Assembly (NCBI RefSeq): GCF_004342425.1
Contig: NZ_SLWQ01000014.1
Location: 1-64,000, forward strand
Reading direction: 5' to 3'
DNA: 64,000 nt
Origin: Dokdonella fugitiva
GTDB taxonomy: Bacteria; Pseudomonadota; Gammaproteobacteria; Xanthomonadales; Rhodanobacteraceae
Made by a program: the position numbers and the translations under genes. The notes below the pieces were generated by a model. The model had not been told where the DNA came from, made no database searches, and saw only the letters and a list, made by a program, of their open reading frames with translations. Below, piece by piece: positions 26,276-34,161 of this stretch (position 1 is its first letter; each line of letters begins with the position of its first letter).

Positions 26276-27190
26276 CTAATCAGCCTTCTGCGCGGGCGTG
26301 AAGAACGGGATCGGCGTGCCCGCGTAGATCGCCTCGGGCAGCTTGCCGTCCCAGCGCTCCGCCTTGACGCGCTCGACCTCGATGCGGCGCAGTTCGAGGA
26401 CTTCCTTGCTCTTGGCGAGCGCCTCGTTCTGCACGCGCAACGCATCGGCCTGCGCGTTCGCGGCCTTGATCGTCGCGTATGCCTCGCCGTCCGCCTTCGC
26501 CTTCAGCGCATTCGCTTCCGCCTCGGCGACGGCGACCTTCTGCTTCTGCTCCGCCTCGACCGTCTTCACCTTGTTTTCCGCCGCGAGGCGCAGCTGTTCC
26601 TGCGTGACCTTCTCGTTGATCGCGGCCATGTACTCGGGCGAGAACGCGAAGTTGCGCATGTCGATGTTGATGACCTGCGCGCCGTACACCTCGAGCTTCT
26701 GCTTGAGCGCGGCGTTGATGTCGGTCGACACCTGCGAACGCTTGGCGATGAGGTCGGGCGCGTTGTACTTCGCGGTCACCGCCTTGAACACTTCCTGCGT
26801 CGCGGTCTGCACGTACGAGGACAGGTCGCCGTCGTGGCTGTACTTCTCGTACACCTCGGCGACGCGGTCGGTGATGATGCTGTAGCGCACGGTGAGGCTC
26901 ACCTTGACCGGTTGCTGGTCGCTCGTGCTGCCGTCGGCATTGTCGATCTGCGCCTGCTCGGCGCGGATGCTGAACAACGCGAGCCGCTGCCATGGCATGA
27001 CGACTGCGAGACCTTCGTTCTCGATGCCGCGGATCGCGCCGAACTGGGTCAGCACGCCGCGCGAGCCGGTCGGCACCTGGCGGAACGGCCAGAACGCCGA
27101 CAGCAACAGGCCGATCACCGCGACGACGACGACGTCACGCACCACCTTCTCGAGCAGCCAACGCCCCTGGGCGTCCTGATAACGCGCCAT
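26276..27190 (-). CDS. SPFH/prohibitin-family membrane protein
   Basis: A 304-aa protein. ATG 27190 is chosen for the strong GGGAGGGGG upstream. One N-terminal membrane segment (VVRDVVVVAVIGLLLSAFW) is followed by the SPFH/band-7 domain (VPTGSRGVLTQFGAI to INIDMRNFAFSPEY). Then comes a long Ala/Glu/Lys-rich coiled coil (about 200-285). Such proteins form large ring or cage assemblies at the inner membrane and modulate proteases such as FtsH. No partner protease or NfeD-type gene is adjacent, so its specific role is open. Confidence 0.88.
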   Translation of the reverse strand: MARYQDAQGRWLLEKVVRDVVVVAVIGLLLSAFWPFRQVPTGSRGVLTQFGAIRGIENEGLAVVMPWQRLALFSIRAEQAQIDNADGSTSDQQPVKVSLTVRYSIITDRVAEVYEKYSHDGDLSSYVQTATQEVFKAVTAKYNAPDLIAKRSQVSTDINAALKQKLEVYGAQVINIDMRNFAFSPEYMAAINEKVTQEQLRLAAENKVKTVEAEQKQKVAVAEAEANALKAKADGEAYATIKAANAQADALRVQNEALAKSKEVLELRRIEVERVKAERWDGKLPEAIYAGTPIPFFTPAQKAD

Positions 27191-27374
27191 CTGATCCCCC
27201 TCCCGGATGATCGCGGCGACGACGGTCGCCGCGCGGCGCGCAGTCTGCGGCACGCGATCGAATGCCCGCAAGCACGGCGCGCGGGCAGGTCGAACCGGCG
27301 ACGATGAACGCTGCTTTGCAGCGATGCCCGAAGTACATATCCTCCGGACGGGACGCCCGGACCTGGAAGCCTGG

Positions 27375-28286
27375 ATGCGCAGTCGTATCGTTCGTTCGCT
27401 CGCGGCGGCGCTGATCGTCGTCGCGGGTGTCATTGGATACTTCTGGTACCAGGCCCCGCCTCCAGCCTCTCCCGCCCTGTTGCCTGCAGGCGCGACCGCG
27501 CCCGTCGCGACGACGAACGGGGAGGCGCCGCGGCCGGCGAACGCGTCCCGGACCGATGCCGTGCGAACCGCGTCGGTCCTGCCGTCCAGCTATTTCGATG
27601 GCGTGCGCGACTACGCAGAGCTGGCGAAGAAAGTGGCTGCGGCAGGCAACGATGCCGATGCCCTTTACGCGAAGATGATTGCCGCCGGTACATGCGACCA
27701 GCCGGAGGAGTTGCGTGACCGGTGGTTCGCGCGGCGTAAGCAGCGCGAAGTCGTGTCGCCTCAAGCTGAAGCGTCTTACCGAGCGGCAAGGGCGCATCGT
27801 CTGCGGTTCTGCGAGACCTGGGACGGTACCTCGTTTGGAGAGGCCGTCGGCGAAGCGGTGCAGGTCGACTCCGACAGCGACCTCGTCACATCGCAGAGGC
27901 TGACGGAGGACGAGGACAGGGAGCGGGCGACGGCGATGGCCCTGGAGATTTTCCGGACCTCGCACTCAGGAACTGCGATCCGGAACGCCGCCAATTATCT
28001 CATGAGCGTCGGCGCGGACGCGTGGACCGACGGCAAGGAAGTCGTGGCGGGTTCGTATCTGGCGAAGCAGAGCCGGGAGATCCAGTGGCTCGCGGCACAC
28101 ATGGTCGCATGCGACGTGGGTGGGGGCTGTGGCAGCGATGGCTTCTACGCCTGGTCGGACTGCGAGATGTTCGACATGTGCCACCCGGGCGTGAGCATGG
28201 ACGAAATCTGGAGGAGGACCAACGCTCCGGACGTCTATGAAGCGGCTCGCCGGATGGCGCTGCTGATGAGGCGTCCTTCCGGCTAG
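27375..28286 (+). CDS. Membrane-anchored or secreted protein of unknown function
   Basis: A 303-aa protein starting at ATG 27375 (MRSRIVRSLAAALIVVAGVIGYFWY), a signal anchor or uncleaved signal. A Pro/Ala-rich linker follows, and after that a helical domain with conserved-looking Cys residues (AGTCDQPEEL, RFCETW, CDVGGGCGSD, DCEMFDMC). I recognise no family; the Cys pattern suggests a disulphide-containing periplasmic domain. It diverges from the SPFH gene, with 184 nt between the two starts. It is the last gene before base composition changes. Confidence 0.7.
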   Translation: MRSRIVRSLAAALIVVAGVIGYFWYQAPPPASPALLPAGATAPVATTNGEAPRPANASRTDAVRTASVLPSSYFDGVRDYAELAKKVAAAGNDADALYAKMIAAGTCDQPEELRDRWFARRKQREVVSPQAEASYRAARAHRLRFCETWDGTSFGEAVGEAVQVDSDSDLVTSQRLTEDEDRERATAMALEIFRTSHSGTAIRNAANYLMSVGADAWTDGKEVVAGSYLAKQSREIQWLAAHMVACDVGGGCGSDGFYAWSDCEMFDMCHPGVSMDEIWRRTNAPDVYEAARRMALLMRRPSG

Positions 28287-28369
28287 CGGGCGGTGCGCGG
28301 TGCGCTCGTGCGGGGACAAACCCATTCATTTGGGTTTGGCGCGGTATTGCCTGCTCCCGGGAGTAAGAG

Positions 28370-28399
28370 AAGAAGAGCAAGAGCAAGAGCAAGAGCAAG
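28370..28399 (+). repeat. Hexamer microsatellite (GAGCAA)n
   Basis: About four tandem GAGCAA/AAGAGC units after AAGAGAAG. The array lies at the left end of an AT-rich gap (28287-28562) that also contains an (AT)-rich run near 28508-28550, very unlike the surrounding sequence. No gene seen in the gap. Confidence 0.75.
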
Positions 28400-28562
28400 T
28401 CAGATCCCCGTGCTTTGCTCCCTTAGCCCGCAGTAGGACACGCGAAAGGCGCGAGAAGAGGCTGGGCGTACTTGATGCGCAAGTATGGTCTCGCCGCTGC
28501 TTAAGTGCAATATATATATCTTTACTATTCATATACTTATGTTGCAAAACGTCAAACAATCG

Positions 28563-28979
28563 TCAATGAATTGACGGGGTTCCGCAGCTGATCGAGTGTG
28601 ATCGAACCTCCGGAGGGTTCGGCGCCGGTAGTCGCTCGATCAGGGCCATCTCTGGGTCGACAGCATCGTATTCCCCGGGCTTCGACCCATCGGCCATCTT
28701 CCAGCCGAGAATGCGCCAGCCGGAGCCCGTTGGGACGGCGTCGGTAAAAAACCGGTGCGAATCAGGGCATGAGCCAGGGACGCAGCGCACGCGACGTTCC
28801 TGGTTGATGAGTACGAGCTCCACCTCGGCGTGCCAAGCGGGGCTCTTGCTCCAACCCTTCCATGCATCGCATAGCAGTGCTCGACGTGAGCGGACGCCGG
28901 CGACGAAAGCGGTCTCCAGCAAGGCAGCACAGCGCGCGTACGACGTTTCATAGCTCTCCTCCGGCGTGTCAGGCGGCAA
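28563..28979 (-). CDS. Hypothetical protein in island
   Basis: A 138-aa frame with only a TTG available as start near its left end (28979), so the true start is uncertain. Sequence: PPDTPEESYETSYARC, then a helical part, then VELVLINQERRVRCVPGSC and WRILGWKMADGSKPGEYD. Cys residues are frequent. No signal peptide. I recognise no family. Its codon use is less GC-biased than the core genes, fitting acquired DNA. Confidence 0.45.
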   Translation of the reverse strand: MPPDTPEESYETSYARCAALLETAFVAGVRSRRALLCDAWKGWSKSPAWHAEVELVLINQERRVRCVPGSCPDSHRFFTDAVPTGSGWRILGWKMADGSKPGEYDAVDPEMALIERLPAPNPPEVRSHSISCGTPSIH

Positions 28980-29112
28980 GGTCGTCGGAGAATGTCTCAG
29001 TACTCAAGACGACCCATGGAGCGTCGTCCCATGTGGCCGTCTGTCCTCGCTGAGGCTTCGGTCAGCCACTGGCTGGTTATCTACAGCTCCAAGTCGTTTC
29101 GAGGAGATCGCC

Positions 29113-29352
29113 ATGGGCCCCTACGTCATGCACCTCGTCCACAGCAACGTCGACCACCGCTGGCACCTCGAACACGATGGCGAGGACGTCGGGGCGTTCG
29201 ACACGAAGGCCGACGCGGAAGAAGCTGGTAAGGCTCGCGGAAACAAGCTGTGGGACGTCGGCAAGACCGCGCAGCTCGTCGTCCACCGTCAGGACGGTTC
29301 GATCGAAACGGAGTACACCTACGGGCAGGACCCCGAACGTCACCCGGGTTGA
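29113..29352 (+). CDS. DUF2188 family small protein
   Basis: A 79-aa protein with ribosome binding site GAGGAG before ATG 29113. The pattern HLVHSNVDHRWHLEHDGED, AFDTKADAEEAGKARG, then AQLVVHRQDGSIETEYTYG matches the short DUF2188 family, which folds as a compact alpha/beta unit of unknown role. It overlaps nothing and is followed after 2 nt by the ligase fragment, so the two were probably one transcript. Confidence 0.75.
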   Translation: MGPYVMHLVHSNVDHRWHLEHDGEDVGAFDTKADAEEAGKARGNKLWDVGKTAQLVVHRQDGSIETEYTYGQDPERHPG

Positions 29353-29354
29353 CC

Positions 29355-29771
29355 ATGGCACGCAAGCAACTGGGCGAGCCCGCCAGCATCGAGAACGTCG
29401 CCTTTGCCCCCGAGCTGTGCCGGAGCGAGCCACAGGCGCCTGCAGGTGACGACTGGCTGCATGAGGTGAAGTGGGACGGCTACCGCATCCTTGCTACCGT
29501 GGTTAATGGGAAGGCCCGGCTTTGGTCGCGCAACGAGAAGGAGTGGACGGACAAGATCCCGGCCATCGCCGCCGACGTTGCTGCCCTGAAGCTCGACAGC
29601 GCCCAGCTCGACGGTGAACTCGTCGCAATAACCGGCGGAAAGGCGGACTTCAATGCGCTCCACGCTGATCGCGCTGGAGCGTCGCTTGCCTACGTCCTCT
29701 TCGACAAAGTCCTAGAACGAGTGGGGCTACCCATGCAGCATCAAGCCATACCCGGAGCTCTCAAAACGTAA
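29355..29771 (+). pseudogene. Truncated ATP-dependent DNA ligase (LigD-type), N-terminal part only
   Basis: A 138-aa frame. Residues 15-115 match the start of the adenylation domain of LigD ligases: LHEVKWDGYRILA contains the nucleotidyl-transfer lysine (K39) in a KxDGxR motif, followed by RLWSRNEKEWTDKIPAIA and LDGELVAI. After YVLFD the sequence departs from the family and stops, so the rest of the adenylation domain and the OB domain are missing. It cannot be a working ligase. A full LigD repairs double-strand breaks with Ku; no Ku gene is in the window. Confidence 0.75.
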
Positions 29772-29793
29772 CCTTACAGATCAAGCGTGGCGA

Positions 29794-29931
29794 TCAAGCG
29801 GCCAGCCGGTGCTCGTAATACGGCCGTTCGCGGTTGTCGAGAATGGCGTACATCGCGGCGAGGTCGTTCGGGTCGGCACGCAGCTAGGCGTCGACGTTCT
29901 CAGGCTTGATCGGAATGGATGCAGCGGTCAT
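29794..29931 (-). pseudogene. Decayed C-terminal gene fragment, possibly SRAP/YedK-like
   Basis: On the minus strand from ATG 29931 the frame reads MTAASIPIKPENVDA, an in-frame TAG (29886-29884), then LRADPNDLAAMYAILDNRERPYYEHRLAA and a stop. The continuity across the stop suggests a broken gene. The 'KPENVDAWL'-like and 'ILDDRERPYYEHR'-like strings resemble the C-terminus of some SOS-response-associated peptidases, but I am not certain. The remainder of the 343-nt gap 29772-30114 shows nothing that I can name. Confidence 0.35.
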
Positions 29932-30114
29932 GGCCCTGCCGCGGTGACTTTTGGCGGGCGTTCATCCTTGTGTAGCCTCGCTGCGTCTACAGCGCCGCTC
30001 TCCGCATTCTCCGGGCGCCACTAAAACACTACCATCAATAGCGCTGCTACGCTGACCCTGCCGCCAGCAGGACCGCTGCGGTGTTCTATGGAATACTCTA
30101 GAGAGGGGGTAGAC

Positions 30115-31062
30115 ATGCGTAAGGGAGCTATCCGATTCATCGCCGGCATCGCGAGCCTGTTCGCGCTAGGCACCGCGTCAGCGACATACACGCAGTGCCC
30201 CGGGTGCACGCCTGCGCAGATGTTGCAGACTGCTATCAACATGAAGCAGGGGACGTGGCTCGTCTGGAATCCGACGATCGGCAGTATCCGCAAGTACCAA
30301 GTGACCTGTGGGATCGTCAATGGGACCGACCCGGGAACGGAGTCTAGCGCACCAGCCACCGATGGAGTCGTCGCCACCGACGACGACATCACCACCGATG
30401 GCCTAGCCGTCGACGACGGCAGCAACACGACGGCCGCGACTAACTGCACGGGCATCGAGCTTTCGGTTCCGCAGGGCGTGCTCGACGTCGCCGCGAAGCT
30501 CTACCAGCTCTCGCAATTGACCAACGGCACATACAAGGCTGCCGTCGAGGTCTACGCGAACAACTGGAACATCCCGACGGTGCCGAACCCCTCGGCCCAT
30601 GATTACCTCATGGACGGTAACTACCGCGCGCAGCTCAACGATCGCCTCCAAGATCACGGGCTGGAGTACGCGAACAACGGAATTCTTGACGGCCTCTTTG
30701 AGTTCCTGCGAGCGCATGCGGACGCGGCGTTGCAGTTCACCAGCGGCGTTAATGCCACCATCACGGTGATCTTCAACGACGGGTCGAAGCTCAAGGTCAA
30801 GTTGACCTTGGACAAGCCCCCCGCGTACGAGAAGGGTTCTGCGCGCGATTCGACGGGGCAGCTCCTCCCGGACGACAACGTCCCCGAGTACGCCGGCCGC
30901 TGGTTCTACGGCGCGACCGAACAGCGCAATGCCGATCGCATTGTCCAATTGCTTAACGCACGGGGCGCTGAGGTCATCATCGGCACGCGACGCAACGGCT
31001 TCCTGAACTGTACGTGGAATAGCGTCAACAATCGCCTGAGCTGCCACTGGTCCTCTTACTGA
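30115..31062 (+). CDS. Secreted hypothetical protein in island
   Basis: A 315-aa protein. ATG 30115 follows GAGAGGGGG. Signal peptide: MRKGAIRFIAGIASLFALGTASA. The mature part begins TYTQCPGCTPAQMLQTAI. It has a Thr/Asp-rich linker (about residues 75-110), a helical middle, and a C-terminal domain starting with a beta-like stretch (NATITVIFNDGSKLKVKLT). The end, GRWFYGATEQRNADRIVQLL and NCTWNSVNNRLSCHWSSY, contains a Cys pair. I recognise no family. It is an orphan in the island, with no operon partner. Confidence 0.65.
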   Translation: MRKGAIRFIAGIASLFALGTASATYTQCPGCTPAQMLQTAINMKQGTWLVWNPTIGSIRKYQVTCGIVNGTDPGTESSAPATDGVVATDDDITTDGLAVDDGSNTTAATNCTGIELSVPQGVLDVAAKLYQLSQLTNGTYKAAVEVYANNWNIPTVPNPSAHDYLMDGNYRAQLNDRLQDHGLEYANNGILDGLFEFLRAHADAALQFTSGVNATITVIFNDGSKLKVKLTLDKPPAYEKGSARDSTGQLLPDDNVPEYAGRWFYGATEQRNADRIVQLLNARGAEVIIGTRRNGFLNCTWNSVNNRLSCHWSSY

Positions 31063-31466
31063 CGGGCCTAGCAAGTCCTCAGAGACCCGGAGCACCCTAG
31101 GAGCACCTAGGGTCGCTCCTAGTCTGCCCGTTGCGCGTATCGCACATCGCGTTGGGCGCGCAAGGTATTCCTCAGTTGGATGTCGACCCGCGTCATCGCT
31201 GGTGGCTATCGCCTGCGTCCCTGTGCACGGGCGCGTATTCGCTGACTCGGTGGTCGGCATATAGCCTGCACGCCACACCTCAGCTCGCTGCCGCCTGATC
31301 GGGCTGGCATGTGTAGGAAATTGACCGTCGTCTGTGTAGGGCGAATGATCACTCCCGACCCACTTCATCCCCTGGCGTTGGGCCCCTGAGCGGTGATAGC
31401 AAGGCTGCCGACAACCGCACGGGAATCGGCAACACTTTTCGAGCCGTACCCTCCCGAGGCGAGTCG

Positions 31467-31540
31467 ATGACACTGATCTTCCAGATCAAGGGCTGGCAGG
31501 TCGTGAAGCGGGCCATCGGTAGTCGGCCGCGGGTGCCCAA
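31467..31540 (+). pseudogene. IS3-family transposase OrfB fragment
   Basis: A short plus-strand piece reading LIFQIKGWQVVKRAIGSRPR, which resembles the part just before the DDE domain in some IS3-family OrfB proteins. It stops making sense after the PRVP string, where it abuts an oppositely oriented OrfA piece. The 619-nt gap 31063-31681 holds only these two remnants; 31063-31460 shows nothing that I can assign. Confidence 0.35.
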
Positions 31541-31636
31541 GTCGCGAGCAATCTGCGACACGTTCGCGCCGGGCAATCGGGTCAGGCCCACCGCCTCGCG
31601 CTTGAACTCCTCGCTGTATCGTTTTCTCTGCTGCAT
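31535..31636 (-). pseudogene. IS3-family transposase OrfA fragment
   Basis: From ATG 31636 the minus strand reads MQQRKRYSEEFKREAVGLTR, then NVSQIARDLG, the standard start of IS3-type OrfA (helix-turn-helix). After about 34 codons similarity ends. A GGAGGAG ribosome binding site precedes it, and a possible IS end (GTGTCCGTGTTAGCGGGG region, 31673-31690) lies between it and the integrase fragment. Confidence 0.7.
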
Positions 31637-31681
31637 GACACTCCTCCTGCCCCATCATGGGGCTTAACTGAAGTGTCCGTG

Positions 31682-32320
31682 TTAGCGGGGTAGAACCCTT
31701 GGGTAGTTCTTCTGGTGGCGTAAAGGGAGTGTCTCGAGCAGCGCATCGGCAGGGTTGTTCTGCGACCGCTCACTGGCGATGGCGAACCGGAAGATGCGGC
31801 TGAGCTGACTCCGAAGGCGCTGCGCCTGCTCATGGTGCCCCCGATCGGCGACGCGGGTCAGCAGTGGACGTACATGTGCGACACCCACGTCCGAGATGGG
31901 TAGCCTTCCGATCCAGGGGAACGCGTGGTTCTCGAGGCGGTCGCGCTCCTTGTCATGCTGCTTCGGGGTCCAGTCCCTCTTCCTGACAGCCAGCCACTCG
32001 CGCGCGATCGCCTCGAACGTATTGGCTGCGCGTTCCTCGCCTGCGCGCTTGGTGTCCTTCCGATGTTCGCCGGGATCAACGCCCGCAGCGAGCAGACGAC
32101 GCTGTTCGGCTCGCCAGTCGCGTGCAGCAGCGAGGGTCACGTCAGGGTAGGCGCCCGGGCCGATCGTGTTTCGCATCCTCGTGATTGGGCGGCGGTAGTC
32201 CCACTGCCACAACTTGGAGCCGTTGGGGCGAACCAACAGGTAGAGGCCACCGCCATCAGCGAGCTTGTGCTGCCTTTCACGCGGCTTCGCGCCGCGAACA
32301 ACGGTATCGGTAAGGGGCAT
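31682..32320 (-). pseudogene. Truncated tyrosine-recombinase integrase (P4-type)
   Basis: A 212-aa frame. The N-terminal DUF4102 arm-binding domain is intact (LTDTVVRGAKPRERQHKLADGGGLYLLV), followed by the core-binding domain (TFEAIAREWLAVRKRDWTP). The protein ends soon after NPADALLETLPLRHQKNYPR, so the whole catalytic domain with the R-H-R-H-Y residues is missing. Truncation falls where IS3 remnant sequence begins. The gene starts about 170 nt from the 3' end of tRNA-Met and reads away from it, the normal arrangement for an integrase at its attachment site. Confidence 0.85.
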
Positions 32321-32493
32321 CGTGTCCCATGACGGTAATGGCGCTCGTCAGCAGCGCCGCTACCGTCAACATTACCGTTCGCTACCGCAGGCTTTCAACG
32401 AATTTCGTGAGACTTTGCAGGACGACCATCTCGTCCAAATCCGCATCACTGCGAATATTCTTGGACTTCGTCGGACGACGTCGGAGTAGTATG

Positions 32494-32570
32494 TGGTGGC
32501 TATGGGTGGACTCGAACCACCGACCCCAGCATTATGAGTGCTGTGCTCTAACCGGCTGAGCTACATAGCC
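32494..32570 (-). tRNA. tRNA-Met (CAT), elongator
   Basis: On the minus strand the gene starts GGCTATGTAGCTCAGCCGG and ends CATAGCCACCA. The acceptor stem (GGCTATG/CATAGCC), the D arm, the anticodon stem CAGCA/TGCTG with loop CTCATAA, and the T arm (GGTGG-TTCGAGT-CCACC) all form; CCA is encoded. The sequence matches the elongator Met pattern rather than Ile2 or initiator. Its 3' end borders the island and is the presumed attachment site. Confidence 0.95.
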
Positions 32571-32718
32571 AAGTGGCGCGTGCGCACGGCACGCGCGGAA
32601 GGGCGTGCGATTCTAGTGCCTCGGGGCGGCCTGTCAAGCGCCGTGAGGTCCGTTCGCCTTGCCGCCCGCGCGAGGCGTGTGGAAGAATCGGTCGCATGTA
32701 CGTTACCGGCCATCATCC

Positions 32719-33246
32719 ATGATCGACCCCGATGGCTACCGACCGAACGTCGGCATCATCCTGCTGAACGCGCAGGGGCACGTGTTCTGGGCGCGCCGGA
32801 TCGGGCGCGACGGCTGGCAGTTCCCGCAGGGCGGGATGCGCAGCGACGAGACGCCGATCGAGGCGATGTACCGCGAGCTGGCCGAAGAGACCGGCTTGCT
32901 GCCGCAGCACGTCGAGGTACTCGGCTCGACCCCGGGCTGGCTGCGCTACCGACTGCCGCCGCGCCTCGTGCGGCGCCACGACCGCCCGGTCTGCATCGGC
33001 CAGAAGCAGGTCTGGTTCCTGCTGCGCCTCGTCGGCGAGGAATCGGCCGTGCGCCTCGACGCGACCGACAAGCCCGAATTCGACCACTGGCGCTGGGTCG
33101 ACTTCTGGTACCCGGCCGCGCACGTGGTCACGTTCAAGCGGCGCGTGTACGAGCAGGCGCTGCGCCATCTCGTCGCCCTCGCCGAGGACAGCTGCCGGGT
33201 GACCCTGCGCGAGCAGCGCTGGCTGGCGGAACTCGTCGGCACCTGA
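32719..33246 (+). CDS. rppH: RNA pyrophosphohydrolase
   Basis: A 175-aa Nudix protein that removes pyrophosphate from mRNA 5' ends and so starts RNase E-dependent decay. The Nudix box is GGMRSDETPIEAMYRELAEE, then TGLL. The N-terminus MIDPDGYRPNVGIILLN and the WQFPQGG string are typical of RppH. The length equals the usual 160-180 aa. It is a single gene transcribed away from the tRNA, marking the return to core sequence. Confidence 0.95.
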   Translation: MIDPDGYRPNVGIILLNAQGHVFWARRIGRDGWQFPQGGMRSDETPIEAMYRELAEETGLLPQHVEVLGSTPGWLRYRLPPRLVRRHDRPVCIGQKQVWFLLRLVGEESAVRLDATDKPEFDHWRWVDFWYPAAHVVTFKRRVYEQALRHLVALAEDSCRVTLREQRWLAELVGT

Positions 33247-33273
33247 ACGTCGCGGCAGTGTCGTCCCGAGTAG

Positions 33274-33302
33274 TTGACAATCATTCTCATTTACATTCAA
33301 AT
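33274..33302 (+). promoter_or_regulatory. Promoter overlapped by a Fur-box-like site
   Basis: TTGACA at 33274-33279, 17 nt, TCAAAT at 33297-33302 form a plausible -35/-10 pair. GACAATCATTCTCATTTAC at 33276-33294 resembles the Fur consensus (GATAATGATAATCATTATC) and would block RNA polymerase. Iron repression of bfd is well known in other bacteria. Confidence 0.7.
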
Positions 33303-33304
33303 GT

Positions 33305-33329
33305 AGGCATCCCGATTTCCCGGATGCCT
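33305..33329 (+). other. Hairpin directly before the bfd start codon
   Basis: AGGCATCC (33305-33312) pairs with GGATGCCT (33322-33329) around a 9-nt loop, ending 2 nt before the bfd ATG. No ordinary ribosome binding site is visible there, so the hairpin could affect translation or RNA stability. Confidence 0.5.
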
Positions 33330-33331
33330 GC

Positions 33332-33538
33332 ATGTACGTCTGCATCTGCAACGCCGTCACCGATCGCGCGATCCGCGAAGCCGCCGAGAGCGGTGCGCAT
33401 TCGTTCGCCGAAGTGCGCCGTCGCACCGGCTGCTCGGATTGCTGCGGCAGTTGCGAAGAGCTGGCGAGCCAGATCTTCCACGACGCGCTCGCGCGCAAGC
33501 GCACGCTCGACCTGCCGCTGATCGCCGCAGCCGCCTGA
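33332..33538 (+). CDS. bfd: Bacterioferritin-associated ferredoxin
   Basis: A 68-aa protein. The four [2Fe-2S] cysteines are C4 and C6 (MYVCIC) and two within CSDCCGSC near residues 34-41. Bfd docks on bacterioferritin and reduces its stored ferric iron so that it can be released. The site before the gene fits iron-dependent repression by Fur. bfr follows after 139 nt on the same strand. Confidence 0.95.
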   Translation: MYVCICNAVTDRAIREAAESGAHSFAEVRRRTGCSDCCGSCEELASQIFHDALARKRTLDLPLIAAAA

Positions 33539-33677
33539 CGCGGGCGCGCGCACGCGCCTCGCCACGCACGCGCGGAATGCGTGCGATTTTCGTTTCCTCG
33601 TGGTGCCGTCGCGCGCGCTATAGTCGCGTCGTTGCGCCGCGCGCCCGCGCGGCATCGCCCGTGACGGAGACCGTGCA

Positions 33678-34148
<471 letters not shown>

Positions 34149-34161
34149 GGCGCCGCGCGCG

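Noticed and set aside
28370..28399. Tandem hexamers considered as a CRISPR fragment
   Set aside because: Units are contiguous with no spacers and no cas genes are present.
32494..32570. tRNA-Ile2 (CAT, lysidine-modified)
   Set aside because: Acceptor stem GGCTATG and the body follow the elongator Met pattern, not the Ile2 pattern.
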